Part shown: one piece after another, positions 1-6,133 of the stretch | Layout of the letters: each line of letters begins with the position of its first letter | Numbering within the stretch: position 1 is the first letter of the stretch | Assembly: GCA_036278255.1 (NCBI GenBank) | Contig: DASULK010000165.1 | Span: forward strand, 1 to 16,110 | From: DASULK01 sp036278255 | Lineage (GTDB): Bacteria; Actinomycetota; Actinomycetes; Mycobacteriales; Micromonosporaceae | Direction of reading: 5' to 3' | DNA: 16,110 nt | Notes under the pieces: model-generated | What the model was told of the DNA's origin: nothing | Databases searched by the model: none | Seen by the model: the letters and a program-made list of their open reading frames with translations, nothing else | Program-made: the position numbers and the translations under genes

Positions 1-450
1 GGTGCCGAGCACGGTCCCCACGATGTTGGCCGCGATGTTCTCGGCCAGCAGGGTGCGGAACACCCGGGGCCAGACACTCCCGAGCAGGTTGTTGATCCCC
101 AGACAGGCCAGGCCGATGCCGAGGCCGACCGCGTTGAAGAAGAAGTAGAGCAGGTATTCGCGGGCCAGGCCGGAGCGCTCCCGGTTGCGCCAGGTCCAGA
201 ACCGATTGCCGATGAAGGCGACGGTGGCGGCCGCCACGGTGGAGAGGATCTTGGCGGGCATCGAGCTCCATTCGAAGCCCACCCTGGAGAAGTTGTACAG
301 TCCAATGTCGACCACGAAGGCGACCACGCCCACCACGCCGAACTTCCCCACCTCCTGGAGAAGGTGGCGGAAGCGGCCGAGCAACGCACCCCACAATCCT
401 TGCCGCAGGCCCGAGGGCGAGGGTTGGCTGCCCGTGACGGTCGCTGGCAC
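1..450 (-). CDS. GtrA-like membrane protein (3' end outside window)
   Basis: The reverse strand from a GTG at 450 stays open to the window edge (150 codons seen, no stop). It gives a hydrophobic protein of the GtrA type: a short polar N-terminus, then helices in segments such as KFGVVGVVAFVVDIGLYNF, TVAAATVAFIGNRFWTW and EYLLYFFFNAVGLGIGLACL. The pattern G-x-x-x-x-x-x-D-x-x-x-Y followed by a second helix ending in NRxWTWR is typical of GtrA, a family linked to moving polyprenyl-phosphate-linked sugars across the membrane for cell-wall or polysaccharide glycosylation. The substrate cannot be read here. No Shine-Dalgarno precedes the GTG. Instead TACGCT lies exactly 7 nt upstream, so the gene is probably leaderless. 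It is divergent from pckG. The C-terminus is cut off by the window. Confidence 0.82.
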   Translation of the reverse strand, partial: MPATVTGSQPSPSGLRQGLWGALLGRFRHLLQEVGKFGVVGVVAFVVDIGLYNFSRVGFEWSSMPAKILSTVAAATVAFIGNRFWTWRNRERSGLAREYLLYFFFNAVGLGIGLACLGINNLLGSVWPRVFRTLLAENIAANIVGTVLGT

Positions 451-457
451 GTGTTTG

Positions 458-463
458 AGCGTA
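458..463 (-). promoter_or_regulatory. -10 hexamer of GtrA-like gene, leaderless type
   Basis: Read on the minus strand this is TACGCT, matching the actinobacterial TANNNT -10. Seven nucleotides separate it from the GTG at 450, so transcription would begin at or next to the start codon. No good -35 is visible. The same hexamer with the same 7-nt spacing precedes the trehalose-phosphatase gene. Confidence 0.5.
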
Positions 464-600
464 GCGGCTGAGTGGATCTGAAACGCCGTACTCGCTAATT
501 ACGCCCCTTCGCCGAGTAATGAGGGGCCAACCAGCGCTTTTGCACGAAGCTGCGCGGTCGAGTGGAGAAAGGGGCGTGTGCGAACAGATGCTTGATGGCT

Positions 601-616
601 TGTGCAGTTCTTCACA
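601..616. promoter_or_regulatory. Crp/cAMP-receptor-type operator upstream of pckG
   Basis: The site reads TGTGC-AGTTCT-TCACA, nine of ten positions of the TGTGA-N6-TCACA consensus of Crp-family regulators. Flanking T and A extend the dyad to TTGTG...CACAA. It lies about 140 bp before the pckG ATG and about 40 bp before a possible -10. PEP carboxykinase genes are known Crp (E. coli) and GlxR (Corynebacterium) targets, so the context fits. Binding is inferred, not shown. Confidence 0.55.
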
Positions 617-754
617 ACGGTCCGCGGTGTCCCGCCGGTTCCGGCCGTCTACGCTGAGCGCGACTCCCGGACTTTTATCGCGGCGGGCGGTTAACTGCCT
701 GCCATATCTGGGCATCCCCACGCAGGGTCAGCGTCGACCACGAGGAGATAGGTC

Positions 755-2599
755 ATGAGTGCTCCGGCTACTACGACAACACCGGGTCTGGAGAATCCGC
801 CGACGACCAACCGAAAACTGATCGACTGGGTCAAGGAGGTTGCCGAGCTGACCCAGCCGGAGCGGGTGGTGTGGGTAGACGGCTCGGACGAGGAGTGGCA
901 GCGCATTACCGATGAGCTGGTGGAGGCCGGGACGCTCATTCGGTTGAATCCCGAGCGCAAGCCCAACTCCTTCTACGCGCGGACCAACCCGGCGGACGTG
1001 GCGCGGGTGGAGGAGCGGACCTTCATCTGCTCCGTTGACGAGGCCGATGCCGGGCCGACCAACAACTGGATGGCCCCGGCCGAGATGAAGCGCACCATGA
1101 CCGATCTCTACCGGGGGTGCATGCGCGGCCGGACCCTGTATGTCATCCCGTTCTGCATGGGCCCGCTGGAAGCGGAAGCGCCCATGTTCGGCGTGGAGAT
1201 CACCGACAGCCCGTACGTGGTCGCCTCCATGCGCATCATGACCCGCATGGGCGCCAAGATCCTGGAGGCGATGAGCGACAGCGTCGACTTCGTGCACGCC
1301 CTGCATTCGGTCGGGGCCCCGCTGGCCCCCGGTCAGCAGGACGTGCCGTGGCCGTGTAACGACACGAAGTACATCTCGCACTTCCCGGAGACCCGGGAGA
1401 TCTGGTCCTACGGCTCCGGGTACGGCGGCAACTCCCTGCTCGGCAAGAAGTGCTACTCGTTGCGGATCGCCAGCGTCATGGGACGGGATGAGGGCTGGCT
1501 CGCCGAGCACATGCTGATCCTGAAGCTCACCTCGCCCGAGGGAACGGTGCACCACATTGCCGGGGCGTTCCCGTCCGCCTGCGGCAAGACCAACCTGGCG
1601 ATGCTGGAGCCGACCATCCCGGGCTGGAAGGTCGAGACGATCGGCGACGACATCGCCTGGATGCGGTTCGGCGATGACGGGCGGCTCTACGCCCTCAACC
1701 CGGAGTTCGGGTTCTTCGGGGTGGCGCCCGGCACCGACTGGAAGACCAACCCGAACGCGATGCGCACCATCGACCGCGGCAACTCGATCTTCACCAACGT
1801 CGCGCTCACTGATGACGGGGACATCTGGTGGGAGGGGATGGGCGAGCCTCCGGCCCACCTGATCGACTGGAAGGGCCGTGACTGGACCCCGGAGAGCGAC
1901 GAGCTGTCCTCCCACCCGAACAGCCGGTTCTGCACCCCGATCCTGCAGTGCCCGATCGTGGCCCCCGAGTACAACGACCCGCGGGGTGTGCCGATCGACG
2001 CGATTCTCTTCGGCGGCCGGCGCAAGGACACCGTCCCGTTGGTCACCGAGGCCCGGGACTGGGTGCACGGGGTGTTCATGGGAGCGACGCTCTCGTCCGA
2101 GACGACCGCTGCGGCGGCCGGCAAGGTGGGGGTGGTGCGCCGTGACCCGATGGCGATGCTGCCCTTCATCGGCTACCACGCCGGGGACTACTTCCGCCAC
2201 TGGATCGAGATGGGCAAGGGGGTTGACGGGGACGCCTCCAAGCTGCCCCGGGTCTTCTACGTCAACTGGTTCCGTCGCAACGCCGAGGGCAAGTTCCTCT
2301 GGCCAGGCTTCGGCGAGAACTCCCGCATCCTGAAGTGGATCGTGGAACGCCTCGACGGCCGGGCACAGGCGGTCGAGACGCCGATCGGTCTGGTGCCCAC
2401 CACCGACTCGCTCGACGTCGGGGGGCTCGGACTCACCCCGGAGCAGCTTGAGATCGCACTCAAGGTGGACCCGGAGGAGTGGCGCAGCGAACTGCCGCTG
2501 ATTGGTGAATGGTTCGAGAAGATCGGGGAGAAGCTCCCCGGGGTGCTCTGGGCCGAGCTGGATGCGCTGCGCGCCCGGCTGGACGCCGTACAGCAGTAG
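755..2599 (+). CDS. pckG: Phosphoenolpyruvate carboxykinase (GTP)
   Basis: A 614-aa cytosolic enzyme that interconverts oxaloacetate plus GTP with PEP plus GDP and CO2, the entry step of gluconeogenesis. The length is normal for the GTP-dependent class. Visible motifs are the substrate-loop region SYGSGYGGNSLLGKKCYSLR (metal-binding Lys), LAEHMLIL (metal-binding His), the kinase-1 P-loop FPSACGKTN at residues 272-280 with the class-specific reactive Cys276, and kinase-2 GDDIAWMRFG with the metal-binding Asp. The C-terminal nucleotide-binding part (WPGFGENSRILKW) is intact. The ATG has GAGGAG upstream at 740-745, so this message has a leader and a Shine-Dalgarno, unlike many neighbours. It is monocistronic: a strong hairpin follows and the next gene has its own promoter. 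A Crp-type box upstream suggests carbon-source control. Confidence 0.97.
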   Translation: MSAPATTTTPGLENPPTTNRKLIDWVKEVAELTQPERVVWVDGSDEEWQRITDELVEAGTLIRLNPERKPNSFYARTNPADVARVEERTFICSVDEADAGPTNNWMAPAEMKRTMTDLYRGCMRGRTLYVIPFCMGPLEAEAPMFGVEITDSPYVVASMRIMTRMGAKILEAMSDSVDFVHALHSVGAPLAPGQQDVPWPCNDTKYISHFPETREIWSYGSGYGGNSLLGKKCYSLRIASVMGRDEGWLAEHMLILKLTSPEGTVHHIAGAFPSACGKTNLAMLEPTIPGWKVETIGDDIAWMRFGDDGRLYALNPEFGFFGVAPGTDWKTNPNAMRTIDRGNSIFTNVALTDDGDIWWEGMGEPPAHLIDWKGRDWTPESDELSSHPNSRFCTPILQCPIVAPEYNDPRGVPIDAILFGGRRKDTVPLVTEARDWVHGVFMGATLSSETTAAAAGKVGVVRRDPMAMLPFIGYHAGDYFRHWIEMGKGVDGDASKLPRVFYVNWFRRNAEGKFLWPGFGENSRILKWIVERLDGRAQAVETPIGLVPTTDSLDVGGLGLTPEQLEIALKVDPEEWRSELPLIGEWFEKIGEKLPGVLWAELDALRARLDAVQQ

Positions 2600-2640
2600 T
2601 AGAGGTACGGCCGGGTGTGGCTGGCACCACCCGCCCCGCA

Positions 2641-2675
2641 GGGCTGCCGGAACGCGACCAGCGTTCCGGCAGCCC
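2641..2675 (+). terminator. Terminator hairpin after pckG
   Basis: A perfect 15-bp stem, GGGCTGCCGGAACGC at 2641-2655 paired with its exact reverse complement at 2661-2675, closes a 5-nt loop (GACCA). It starts 41 bp after the pckG stop. No U-tract follows, as is common in high-GC actinobacteria. Confidence 0.75.
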
Positions 2676-2750
2676 CTGCGCTGCTCCGCCTCCCCCGGTG
2701 GTGACCCCTTCTTGTGAAGAGCATCGTTCGGCGGGATGTCCCCCCAAACG

Positions 2751-2779
2751 CTGAGCGACTGTGGACACCGCACTAATCT
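2751..2779 (+). promoter_or_regulatory. Promoter of cis-prenyltransferase gene, leaderless type
   Basis: TAATCT at 2774-2779 is a good -10, with a weak -35 (CTGAGC, 2751-2756) at 17-bp spacing. Eight nucleotides separate the -10 from the ATG at 2788. If the promoter is used, the upstream in-frame GTG at 2761 lies before the transcript start and cannot be the start codon. Confidence 0.5.
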
Positions 2780-2787
2780 TTACAGTG

Positions 2788-3558
2788 ATGACTCTGCGGA
2801 ACCTTCTCTACTCGCTGTATGAGCGGCGGTTGAAGGCCGACCTGGCTGGAAAACCCGCGCCGCGGCACGTCGGCGTCATGTGTGACGGCAATCGCCGCTG
2901 GGCCCGACATATGGGGTTTATCGACCCGAATGACGGCCATCGAGTCGGTGCCGCCAAGATCAAAGACCTGCTGGCCTGGTGTGATGAGGCCGGCATCGGT
3001 CATGTCACCCTCTATCTGCTCGCCACCGACAATCTGCGCCGTCCGGCAGCCGAACTCGAACCGCTCCTGGAGATCATCGAAGACGTCGTTGTCGAACTGG
3101 CCAAAGAGGGAAACCCGTGGCGGCTGCGCATGGTCGGGGCGCTGGATCTGCTACCGATGCGGACAGCCCGCGCATTGAAGACCGCCGAGGAGTGCACCCT
3201 GCACCGGATCGATGGGGCACAGGTCAACATCGCCGTCGGCTACGGGGGCCGGCAGGAGATCGCCGACGCGGTGCGGTCCCTGCTGCAGGAGCACGCGGCA
3301 GCCGGAGGGACGATCGAGGAGTTGGCTGAGGCTCTGGAAGCCGACCACATCGCGGAGCATCTCTACACTCGTGGTCAGCCCGACCCCGATCTCGTCATCC
3401 GTACCAGCGGCGAACAGCGCCTCTCCGGTTTCCTGCTGTGGCAGTCGGCCCACTCGGAGTTCTACTTCTGTGAGCTCAACTGGCCCGATTTCCGGCGGAT
3501 CGACTTCCTCCGGGCCCTGCGCTCGTACGCCCATCGTCAGCGTCGGTTCGGGGTCTGA
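2788..3558 (+). CDS. Isoprenyl transferase, short-chain Z-type (UPP synthase family)
   Basis: A cis-prenyltransferase that condenses isopentenyl diphosphate with an allylic diphosphate. Motifs in order: CDGNRRWAR near residue 30 (catalytic Asp, Mg and diphosphate binding), LYLLATDNLRRP, the YGGRQEI block, and RTSGEQRLSGFLLWQSAHSE near the C-terminus, whose Glu helps bind Mg. The CDGNRRWAR variant, with R where long-chain enzymes have G, and the overall sequence recall M. tuberculosis Rv1086, a Z-farnesyl diphosphate synthase. I therefore favour a short chain length over a full undecaprenyl or decaprenyl synthase; that is inference. I chose the ATG at 2788 (256 aa), because TAATCT stands just upstream. 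A GTG at 2761 would add nine residues. The gene converges on the trehalose-phosphatase gene with a 13-bp gap. Confidence 0.9.
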   Translation: MTLRNLLYSLYERRLKADLAGKPAPRHVGVMCDGNRRWARHMGFIDPNDGHRVGAAKIKDLLAWCDEAGIGHVTLYLLATDNLRRPAAELEPLLEIIEDVVVELAKEGNPWRLRMVGALDLLPMRTARALKTAEECTLHRIDGAQVNIAVGYGGRQEIADAVRSLLQEHAAAGGTIEELAEALEADHIAEHLYTRGQPDPDLVIRTSGEQRLSGFLLWQSAHSEFYFCELNWPDFRRIDFLRALRSYAHRQRRFGV

Positions 3559-3571
3559 GGGAGCAGGGCAA

Positions 3572-4384
3572 CTAGCCCAGCGTCGCCAGAAAATCGCCGA
3601 GGGCCTGCGGGGACGGCAGGGTCAGGTCCGCCGCTCGGGCCACCTCCTGGCCGGTCTCCGGGTTCGCCACGGCCACACAGATGCCAAGAAAGTCGGGGTC
3701 GGCCTTCTCGCGGGCCCGCAGGGCTGCAAAAGCCTTCAGGTCGGAGACGTCGTCGCCGAAGTACCAGGCGCAGCGGGCCGTCCCGAGCGCCTCGCTGATG
3801 ACCATGCCCTTGTCCCGGTCCACCGGCGGTTTGAGTTCGATGACCATGCGGCCGGCTTGCACCCGGAGCCCCAGCCGTTCGGCTTCGGCGTGGCCCCACT
3901 CCTCGATGGTGGCGGCCAAGTGCGTGGCGGTGCGGTAGTGCAGGGCCACCGAGAGTCGTTTGTATTCGACCAACGTGTCGCGGGGAAGCGCGGCCCGGGC
4001 ACGCTCGGCCAACTCGGCCATCACGGGGATCCAGGGCACCGCCGCCGGTTCGGTGACGATGTCACCCGTTCCGTGGTAATGCTCGAGCCCGTAGAGCCCG
4101 TAAAGATCGACACTAGTCAGTTCACTGAAGTGGTCGCGGAGAAACTCGACCGGGCGCGCCGAGACGATGGCGACCCGCTGAACCACTGTGGTGAGGGCGT
4201 CGATGGCGGCGATCACGTTGGGCACCGGACGCACCGCGGTGGGATCGTCCTGTACCGGCGCGAGTGTGCCGTCGAAATCGAAGAACAGCACGCACTGCCC
4301 GGCCCGGTCGACGGTGGCTCGCCACGCCTGCGCCGCGGTCAGCGGCCGGGGGAGGAGTTGCTTCCTGGAGTTGGTGGCCCGCAC
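3572..4384 (-). CDS. otsB: Trehalose-6-phosphate phosphatase
   Basis: A HAD-superfamily phosphatase of 270 aa that removes phosphate from trehalose 6-phosphate in the OtsAB route. All HAD motifs are present: FFDFDGTLAP (nucleophile and acid Asp pair, motif I, near residues 34-43), IVSARP (motif II), the DKG lysine (motif III), and GDDVSD (motif IV). The cap-domain region LYGLYGLEHYHGTG is also typical of OtsB. The start is GTG at 4384, with TACGCT exactly 7 nt upstream and no Shine-Dalgarno, so it is probably leaderless. The trehalose-phosphate synthase partner OtsA is not in this window. The gene is convergent with the cis-prenyltransferase gene. Confidence 0.92.
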   Translation of the reverse strand: MRATNSRKQLLPRPLTAAQAWRATVDRAGQCVLFFDFDGTLAPVQDDPTAVRPVPNVIAAIDALTTVVQRVAIVSARPVEFLRDHFSELTSVDLYGLYGLEHYHGTGDIVTEPAAVPWIPVMAELAERARAALPRDTLVEYKRLSVALHYRTATHLAATIEEWGHAEAERLGLRVQAGRMVIELKPPVDRDKGMVISEALGTARCAWYFGDDVSDLKAFAALRAREKADPDFLGICVAVANPETGQEVARAADLTLPSPQALGDFLATLG

Positions 4385-4391
4385 GGCCGAC

Positions 4392-4397
4392 AGCGTA
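4392..4397 (-). promoter_or_regulatory. -10 hexamer of otsB, leaderless type
   Basis: Minus-strand TACGCT sits exactly 7 nt before the GTG start at 4384. This is the same hexamer and spacing as for the GtrA-like gene. No clear -35 is seen. Confidence 0.5.
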
Positions 4398-4458
4398 CCC
4401 CGGCGTTCACCTCGCCAAACTGGACCGGCCGGCCGGGCCGGGCCCCGTCCCCACGACG

Positions 4459-4497
4459 CGAGTATCCGCCGAAAGCCCGGCTATCGGCGGATACTCG
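4459..4497 (-). terminator. Terminator hairpin after the small membrane protein gene
   Basis: CGAGTATCCGCCGA at 4459-4472 pairs perfectly over 14 bp with 4484-4497, around an 11-nt loop. It lies 7 bp beyond the stop of the minus-strand gene ending at 4504 and upstream of the otsB promoter. It therefore separates those two minus-strand genes. Confidence 0.75.
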
Positions 4498-4503
4498 GCA
4501 CCC

Positions 4504-4869
4504 TCAGTCGTCGCCGGTCATCGTCCGCCGGCCGCGGCCGCGCGATCCGATCGGAACCACCGCCGCTTCCTGGTTCTGCCGCAACAGGTAGCCCTCGACG
4601 AAACCGGCGTTGCGGTCGCCGGCGTGGGTGTCGAGTTCATTGAGTCGGGCGATCAGAAATTCGGTCAGCGCGGTGATTCGTCGGTTGATGCGGTCGAAAA
4701 GGTCCGCGACGACGGCCAGCACCGCACCGATACCGGCGGCGGCGATGGCGACCATGTTGATGACGACCGGGACCTCACGGCCGCTGAGCGCAGTGACCAT
4801 GACGTTGGCTGTCACACAGAGCGTCACCGACACCGCAGCGACCACGATGGCCATCCACTTCAGGGCCAT
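4504..4869 (-). CDS. Small two-helix membrane protein, function unknown
   Basis: A 121-aa protein with two predicted membrane helices (about residues 5-25, WMAIVVAAVSVTLCVTANVMV, and 33-58, rich in Val, Ala and Ile). A more polar helical stretch, DRINRRITALTEFLIARLNELD, follows, and the tail is basic (GSRGRGRRTMTGDD). It looks like a membrane hairpin carrying a cytoplasmic amphipathic or coiled segment. I do not recognise a family. The ATG start is supported by a strong GAGGAGGGG Shine-Dalgarno about 6 nt upstream. It lies 166 bp downstream of the HTH regulator gene on the same strand with no obvious terminator between, so co-transcription is possible. A clear hairpin follows its stop. Confidence 0.78.
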   Translation of the reverse strand: MALKWMAIVVAAVSVTLCVTANVMVTALSGREVPVVINMVAIAAAGIGAVLAVVADLFDRINRRITALTEFLIARLNELDTHAGDRNAGFVEGYLLRQNQEAAVVPIGSRGRGRRTMTGDD

Positions 4870-4960
4870 GGCAGACCCCTCCTCACTGTCCCGCAGGGCT
4901 GGTGTTCGGCCTTGTCCCGTCCCCCCGCCGTGACGACGAGCCCAAGCAGTACGAAAACGG

Positions 4961-4970
4961 ACGCTAGCGT
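4961..4970. repeat. 10-bp perfect palindrome ACGCTAGCGT
   Basis: This self-complementary site lies between the HTH-regulator gene and the small membrane protein gene. It contains TAGCGT on both strands, so it offers a TANNNT -10 in either direction. It could be a promoter for the membrane-protein gene or a protein-binding site. Confidence 0.35.
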
Positions 4971-5035
4971 GCGGAGATGGTGATGGGCGTCCGATCGAGG
5001 AGGTTTACGGCGTCTTCTTTCGCCATTTGCGGAAC

Positions 5036-5566
5036 TCACCCTGCCTGTTTGCGCTGTTTCCGCCGCTGTGCTGGCAGCAGCGGCCGGTAGGCCAGGTAGC
5101 GGATGGTCTCCCTGATGTGGAACTTCTCGGCTTCGTCGACGTTGGGGTCGACGAGGCGGCGCAGGAGCGCCTCCACGTCCGGGTCCATCGGCGGGGCGGC
5201 CGGTGCGGGGCGCGTTGGCGCGCTACGACTCCAGCCGAGCACGCCGAAGGCGAGTGCCGGATTGATGCCCAGCCCTTCGCAGAAGGCGACCACCCGTTCC
5301 GCTTCGGGGTCGCTCGCCCAGTCGCCGCGGACCCAGCGGTTCAGCGTCTGGCGGGAGATGCCGGTGCGCCGGGAAACCTCGGTTCCGGTCCAGGCCCGGG
5401 TGGTCCGGGCGTCGTCGAGGGCCTTGCGGACGAAGGTGGCGAAGGCGATCTTCCGGCCTGAGGGGGTGGCCGGTGTGGCTCTGGTGAAGCTCCCTGTGTC
5501 ATTTGTGCGTGACGAAACTTCGTGCTCTTCGGTTAAGGATTCAGTGCTTGTGTTGAGGGGTGTCAC
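5036..5566 (-). CDS. HTH (XRE-like) transcriptional regulator
   Basis: A 176-aa DNA-binding protein. Residues 1-38 are polar and Ser/Thr-rich. A Cro/C1-type helix-turn-helix spans about 40-110, with TGTEVSRRTGISRQTLNRWV (60-79) as its clear turn and recognition helix. A Pro/Ala linker and an acidic helical segment (DPDVEALLRRLVDPNVDEAE) follow, and the C-terminus is very basic (RRKQRKQAG). The reading frame stays open upstream to an ATG at 5722. I chose the GTG at 5566 because minus-strand TATTCT ends 6 nt before it with TTATCA 17 bp further up; the longer frame would run through the promoter and operator region. The gene is divergent from the 5706 cluster, and inverted repeats overlap its promoter, so autoregulation and control of that cluster are likely. 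The ligand is unknown. Confidence 0.82.
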   Translation of the reverse strand: MTPLNTSTESLTEEHEVSSRTNDTGSFTRATPATPSGRKIAFATFVRKALDDARTTRAWTGTEVSRRTGISRQTLNRWVRGDWASDPEAERVVAFCEGLGINPALAFGVLGWSRSAPTRPAPAAPPMDPDVEALLRRLVDPNVDEAEKFHIRETIRYLAYRPLLPAQRRKQRKQAG

Positions 5567-5568
5567 CT
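5559..5568. repeat. GGTGTCACCT copy 1, over the regulator start codon
   Basis: GGTG-T-CACC is a dyad and covers the GTG start of the HTH regulator. The identical 10-mer recurs at 5676-5685 in front of the divergent operon. It is a candidate shared operator. Confidence 0.45.
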
Positions 5569-5572
5569 GGAC

Positions 5573-5601
5573 AGAATAGGTGAACGGGCGTCTGGTGATA
5601 A
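5573..5601 (-). promoter_or_regulatory. Promoter of the HTH regulator gene
   Basis: On the minus strand TTATCA (5596-5601) and TATTCT (5573-5578) are separated by exactly 17 bp. Six nucleotides follow the -10 before the GTG at 5566, which implies a leaderless message. The -35 lies inside the inverted repeat at 5589-5608. Confidence 0.6.
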
Positions 5602-5608
5602 TCAGACG
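5589..5608. promoter_or_regulatory. Inverted repeat CGTCTG-N8-CAGACG over the regulator -35
   Basis: A perfect 6-bp dyad with an 8-nt AT-rich centre (GTGATAAT) that contains the -35 of the HTH regulator. A protein bound here would block that promoter, as expected of an autorepressor site. Confidence 0.5.
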
Positions 5609-5621
5609 AAAAGATGATGCT

Positions 5622-5637
5622 GTCCCGCATACGGGAC
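5622..5637. promoter_or_regulatory. Inverted repeat GTCCCG-N4-CGGGAC
   Basis: A perfect 6-bp dyad with a 4-nt centre, midway between the two divergent promoters. It is a second candidate operator. Confidence 0.45.
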
Positions 5638-5675
5638 GAGCGGGCGCGTGTAACGTGTTTGAGACGTCCGCTCGT
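5636..5675. promoter_or_regulatory. Inverted repeat ACGAGCGG-N24-CCGCTCGT around a possible -10
   Basis: Perfect 8-bp arms at 5636-5643 and 5668-5675 enclose TAACGT (5651-5656), a TANNNT -10 for the rightward operon. Paired half-sites around a -10 suggest repressor control. No convincing -35 is seen. Confidence 0.4.
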
Positions 5676-5695
5676 GGTGTCACCTCACCGTGACA
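5676..5695. repeat. GGTGTCACCT copy 2 within TGTCAC-N6-GTGACA dyad
   Basis: GGTGTCACCT (5676-5685) repeats the 10-mer at 5559-5568, 117 bp away. Here it is also the left half of a perfect dyad, TGTCAC-CTCACC-GTGACA at 5678-5695. It lies just before the Shine-Dalgarno of the gene at 5706. Confidence 0.5.
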
Positions 5696-5705
5696 GGGGG
5701 ATTCG

Positions 5706-6050
5706 ATGACTGAAGTGGCCACCCGGGGCCAGGCATTCGGTCTGGTGGCCGACGGCGTCGCCGCCGGATTGAGTGCCCCATGGCGGATGTACCTGGCGCA
5801 CGGCTGCCGCTATCTCTCGCTCGATGTGGCCGACCGGCACGAGTGGAACTCCTGGCGGACATACCTGGGCTGCCCCGATCTGCGGGTGCGGGTCCATGAT
5901 GCCGATGGGGCGGTCCGCCGGGTCTCCACCGCGGAGACACTTCTCGACGGCTGCCGGATCCGGGTCGAACTGGTCGAGGAAGTCAGCCTGGACGATCCGG
6001 ACCGCCTACTCGCCGATGACCCGAACCCGTTCGAGTCGGAGGAACGATGA
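5706..6050 (+). CDS. Small acidic protein, first gene of three-gene cluster
   Basis: A 114-aa soluble protein with no signal peptide or membrane helix, and I do not recognise its family. The middle (YLSLDVADRHEWNSWRTYLG) and following part (DLRVRVHDADGAVRRV, CRIRVELVEEV) alternate hydrophobic and charged residues as in a small beta-rich domain. The C-terminus is strongly acidic and Pro-rich (DDPDRLLADDPNPFESEE). The ATG at 5706 has AGGGGG a few nt upstream. The stop overlaps the ATG of the 28-aa ORF (ATGA), so translation is probably coupled. Divergence from an HTH regulator gene across a repeat-rich region suggests it belongs to a regulated module. Confidence 0.72.
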   Translation: MTEVATRGQAFGLVADGVAAGLSAPWRMYLAHGCRYLSLDVADRHEWNSWRTYLGCPDLRVRVHDADGAVRRVSTAETLLDGCRIRVELVEEVSLDDPDRLLADDPNPFESEER

Positions 6051-6133
6051 TCAAACATGGCAAGCGGACCGCCCCGGGCTGGTGCCGGGGACGGTTCGAC
6101 CTACTCGTCACGAGGGTCGAGGAGGCCGCATGA
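6047..6133 (+). CDS. 28-aa micro-ORF between two overlapping genes
   Basis: A 28-codon frame starting MIKHGKRTAPGWCRGRF and ending EEAA, mostly basic. It overlaps the previous gene by ATGA at its start (6047-6050) and the next gene by ATGA at its end (6130-6133). A GGAGG sits 4-5 nt before its ATG, and its own end contains the GAGGAGG Shine-Dalgarno of the next gene. The double overlap and good ribosome-binding site make translation likely. Its role may be only to couple the flanking genes, or it may be a functional peptide. No family is recognised. Confidence 0.5.
   Translation: MIKHGKRTAPGWCRGRFDLLVTRVEEAA

Larger units (their letters stand above)
451..754. other. Divergent intergenic region, GtrA-like gene / pckG
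   Basis: This 304-bp gap holds the GtrA-gene -10 at its left end, a Crp-type box at 601-616, a TACGCT hexamer at 650-655 that could be the pckG -10 (no convincing -35), and an imperfect 14-bp palindrome GGCGGTTAACTGCC at 686-699. A GAGGAG Shine-Dalgarno lies just before the pckG ATG. A 79-codon plus-strand open frame beginning at 519 has no coding character and I do not call it. Confidence 0.6.

Noticed and set aside
728..2773. A 681-codon open frame on the minus strand across pckG.
   Set aside because: It lies antisense to a certain enzyme gene, has low-complexity composition (His, Gly, Arg, Pro, Val) typical of GC-rich shadow frames, and shows no recognisable domain.
3212..4591. A 459-codon plus-strand frame across the cis-prenyltransferase and opposite otsB.
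   Set aside because: It overlaps two well-supported genes and its translation lacks domain character; it is a GC-bias artefact.
4977..5090. A 37-codon frame beginning MVMGVRSRRF, 6 nt after TAGCGT.
   Set aside because: The end overlaps the HTH regulator gene antisense and the composition (Arg, Cys, Ser) is unconvincing; kept only as a promoter observation.
5567..5722. N-terminal extension of the HTH regulator to an ATG at 5722.
   Set aside because: It would run through the promoter, the dyads and the start region of the divergent gene; the GTG at 5566 has a good promoter directly upstream.
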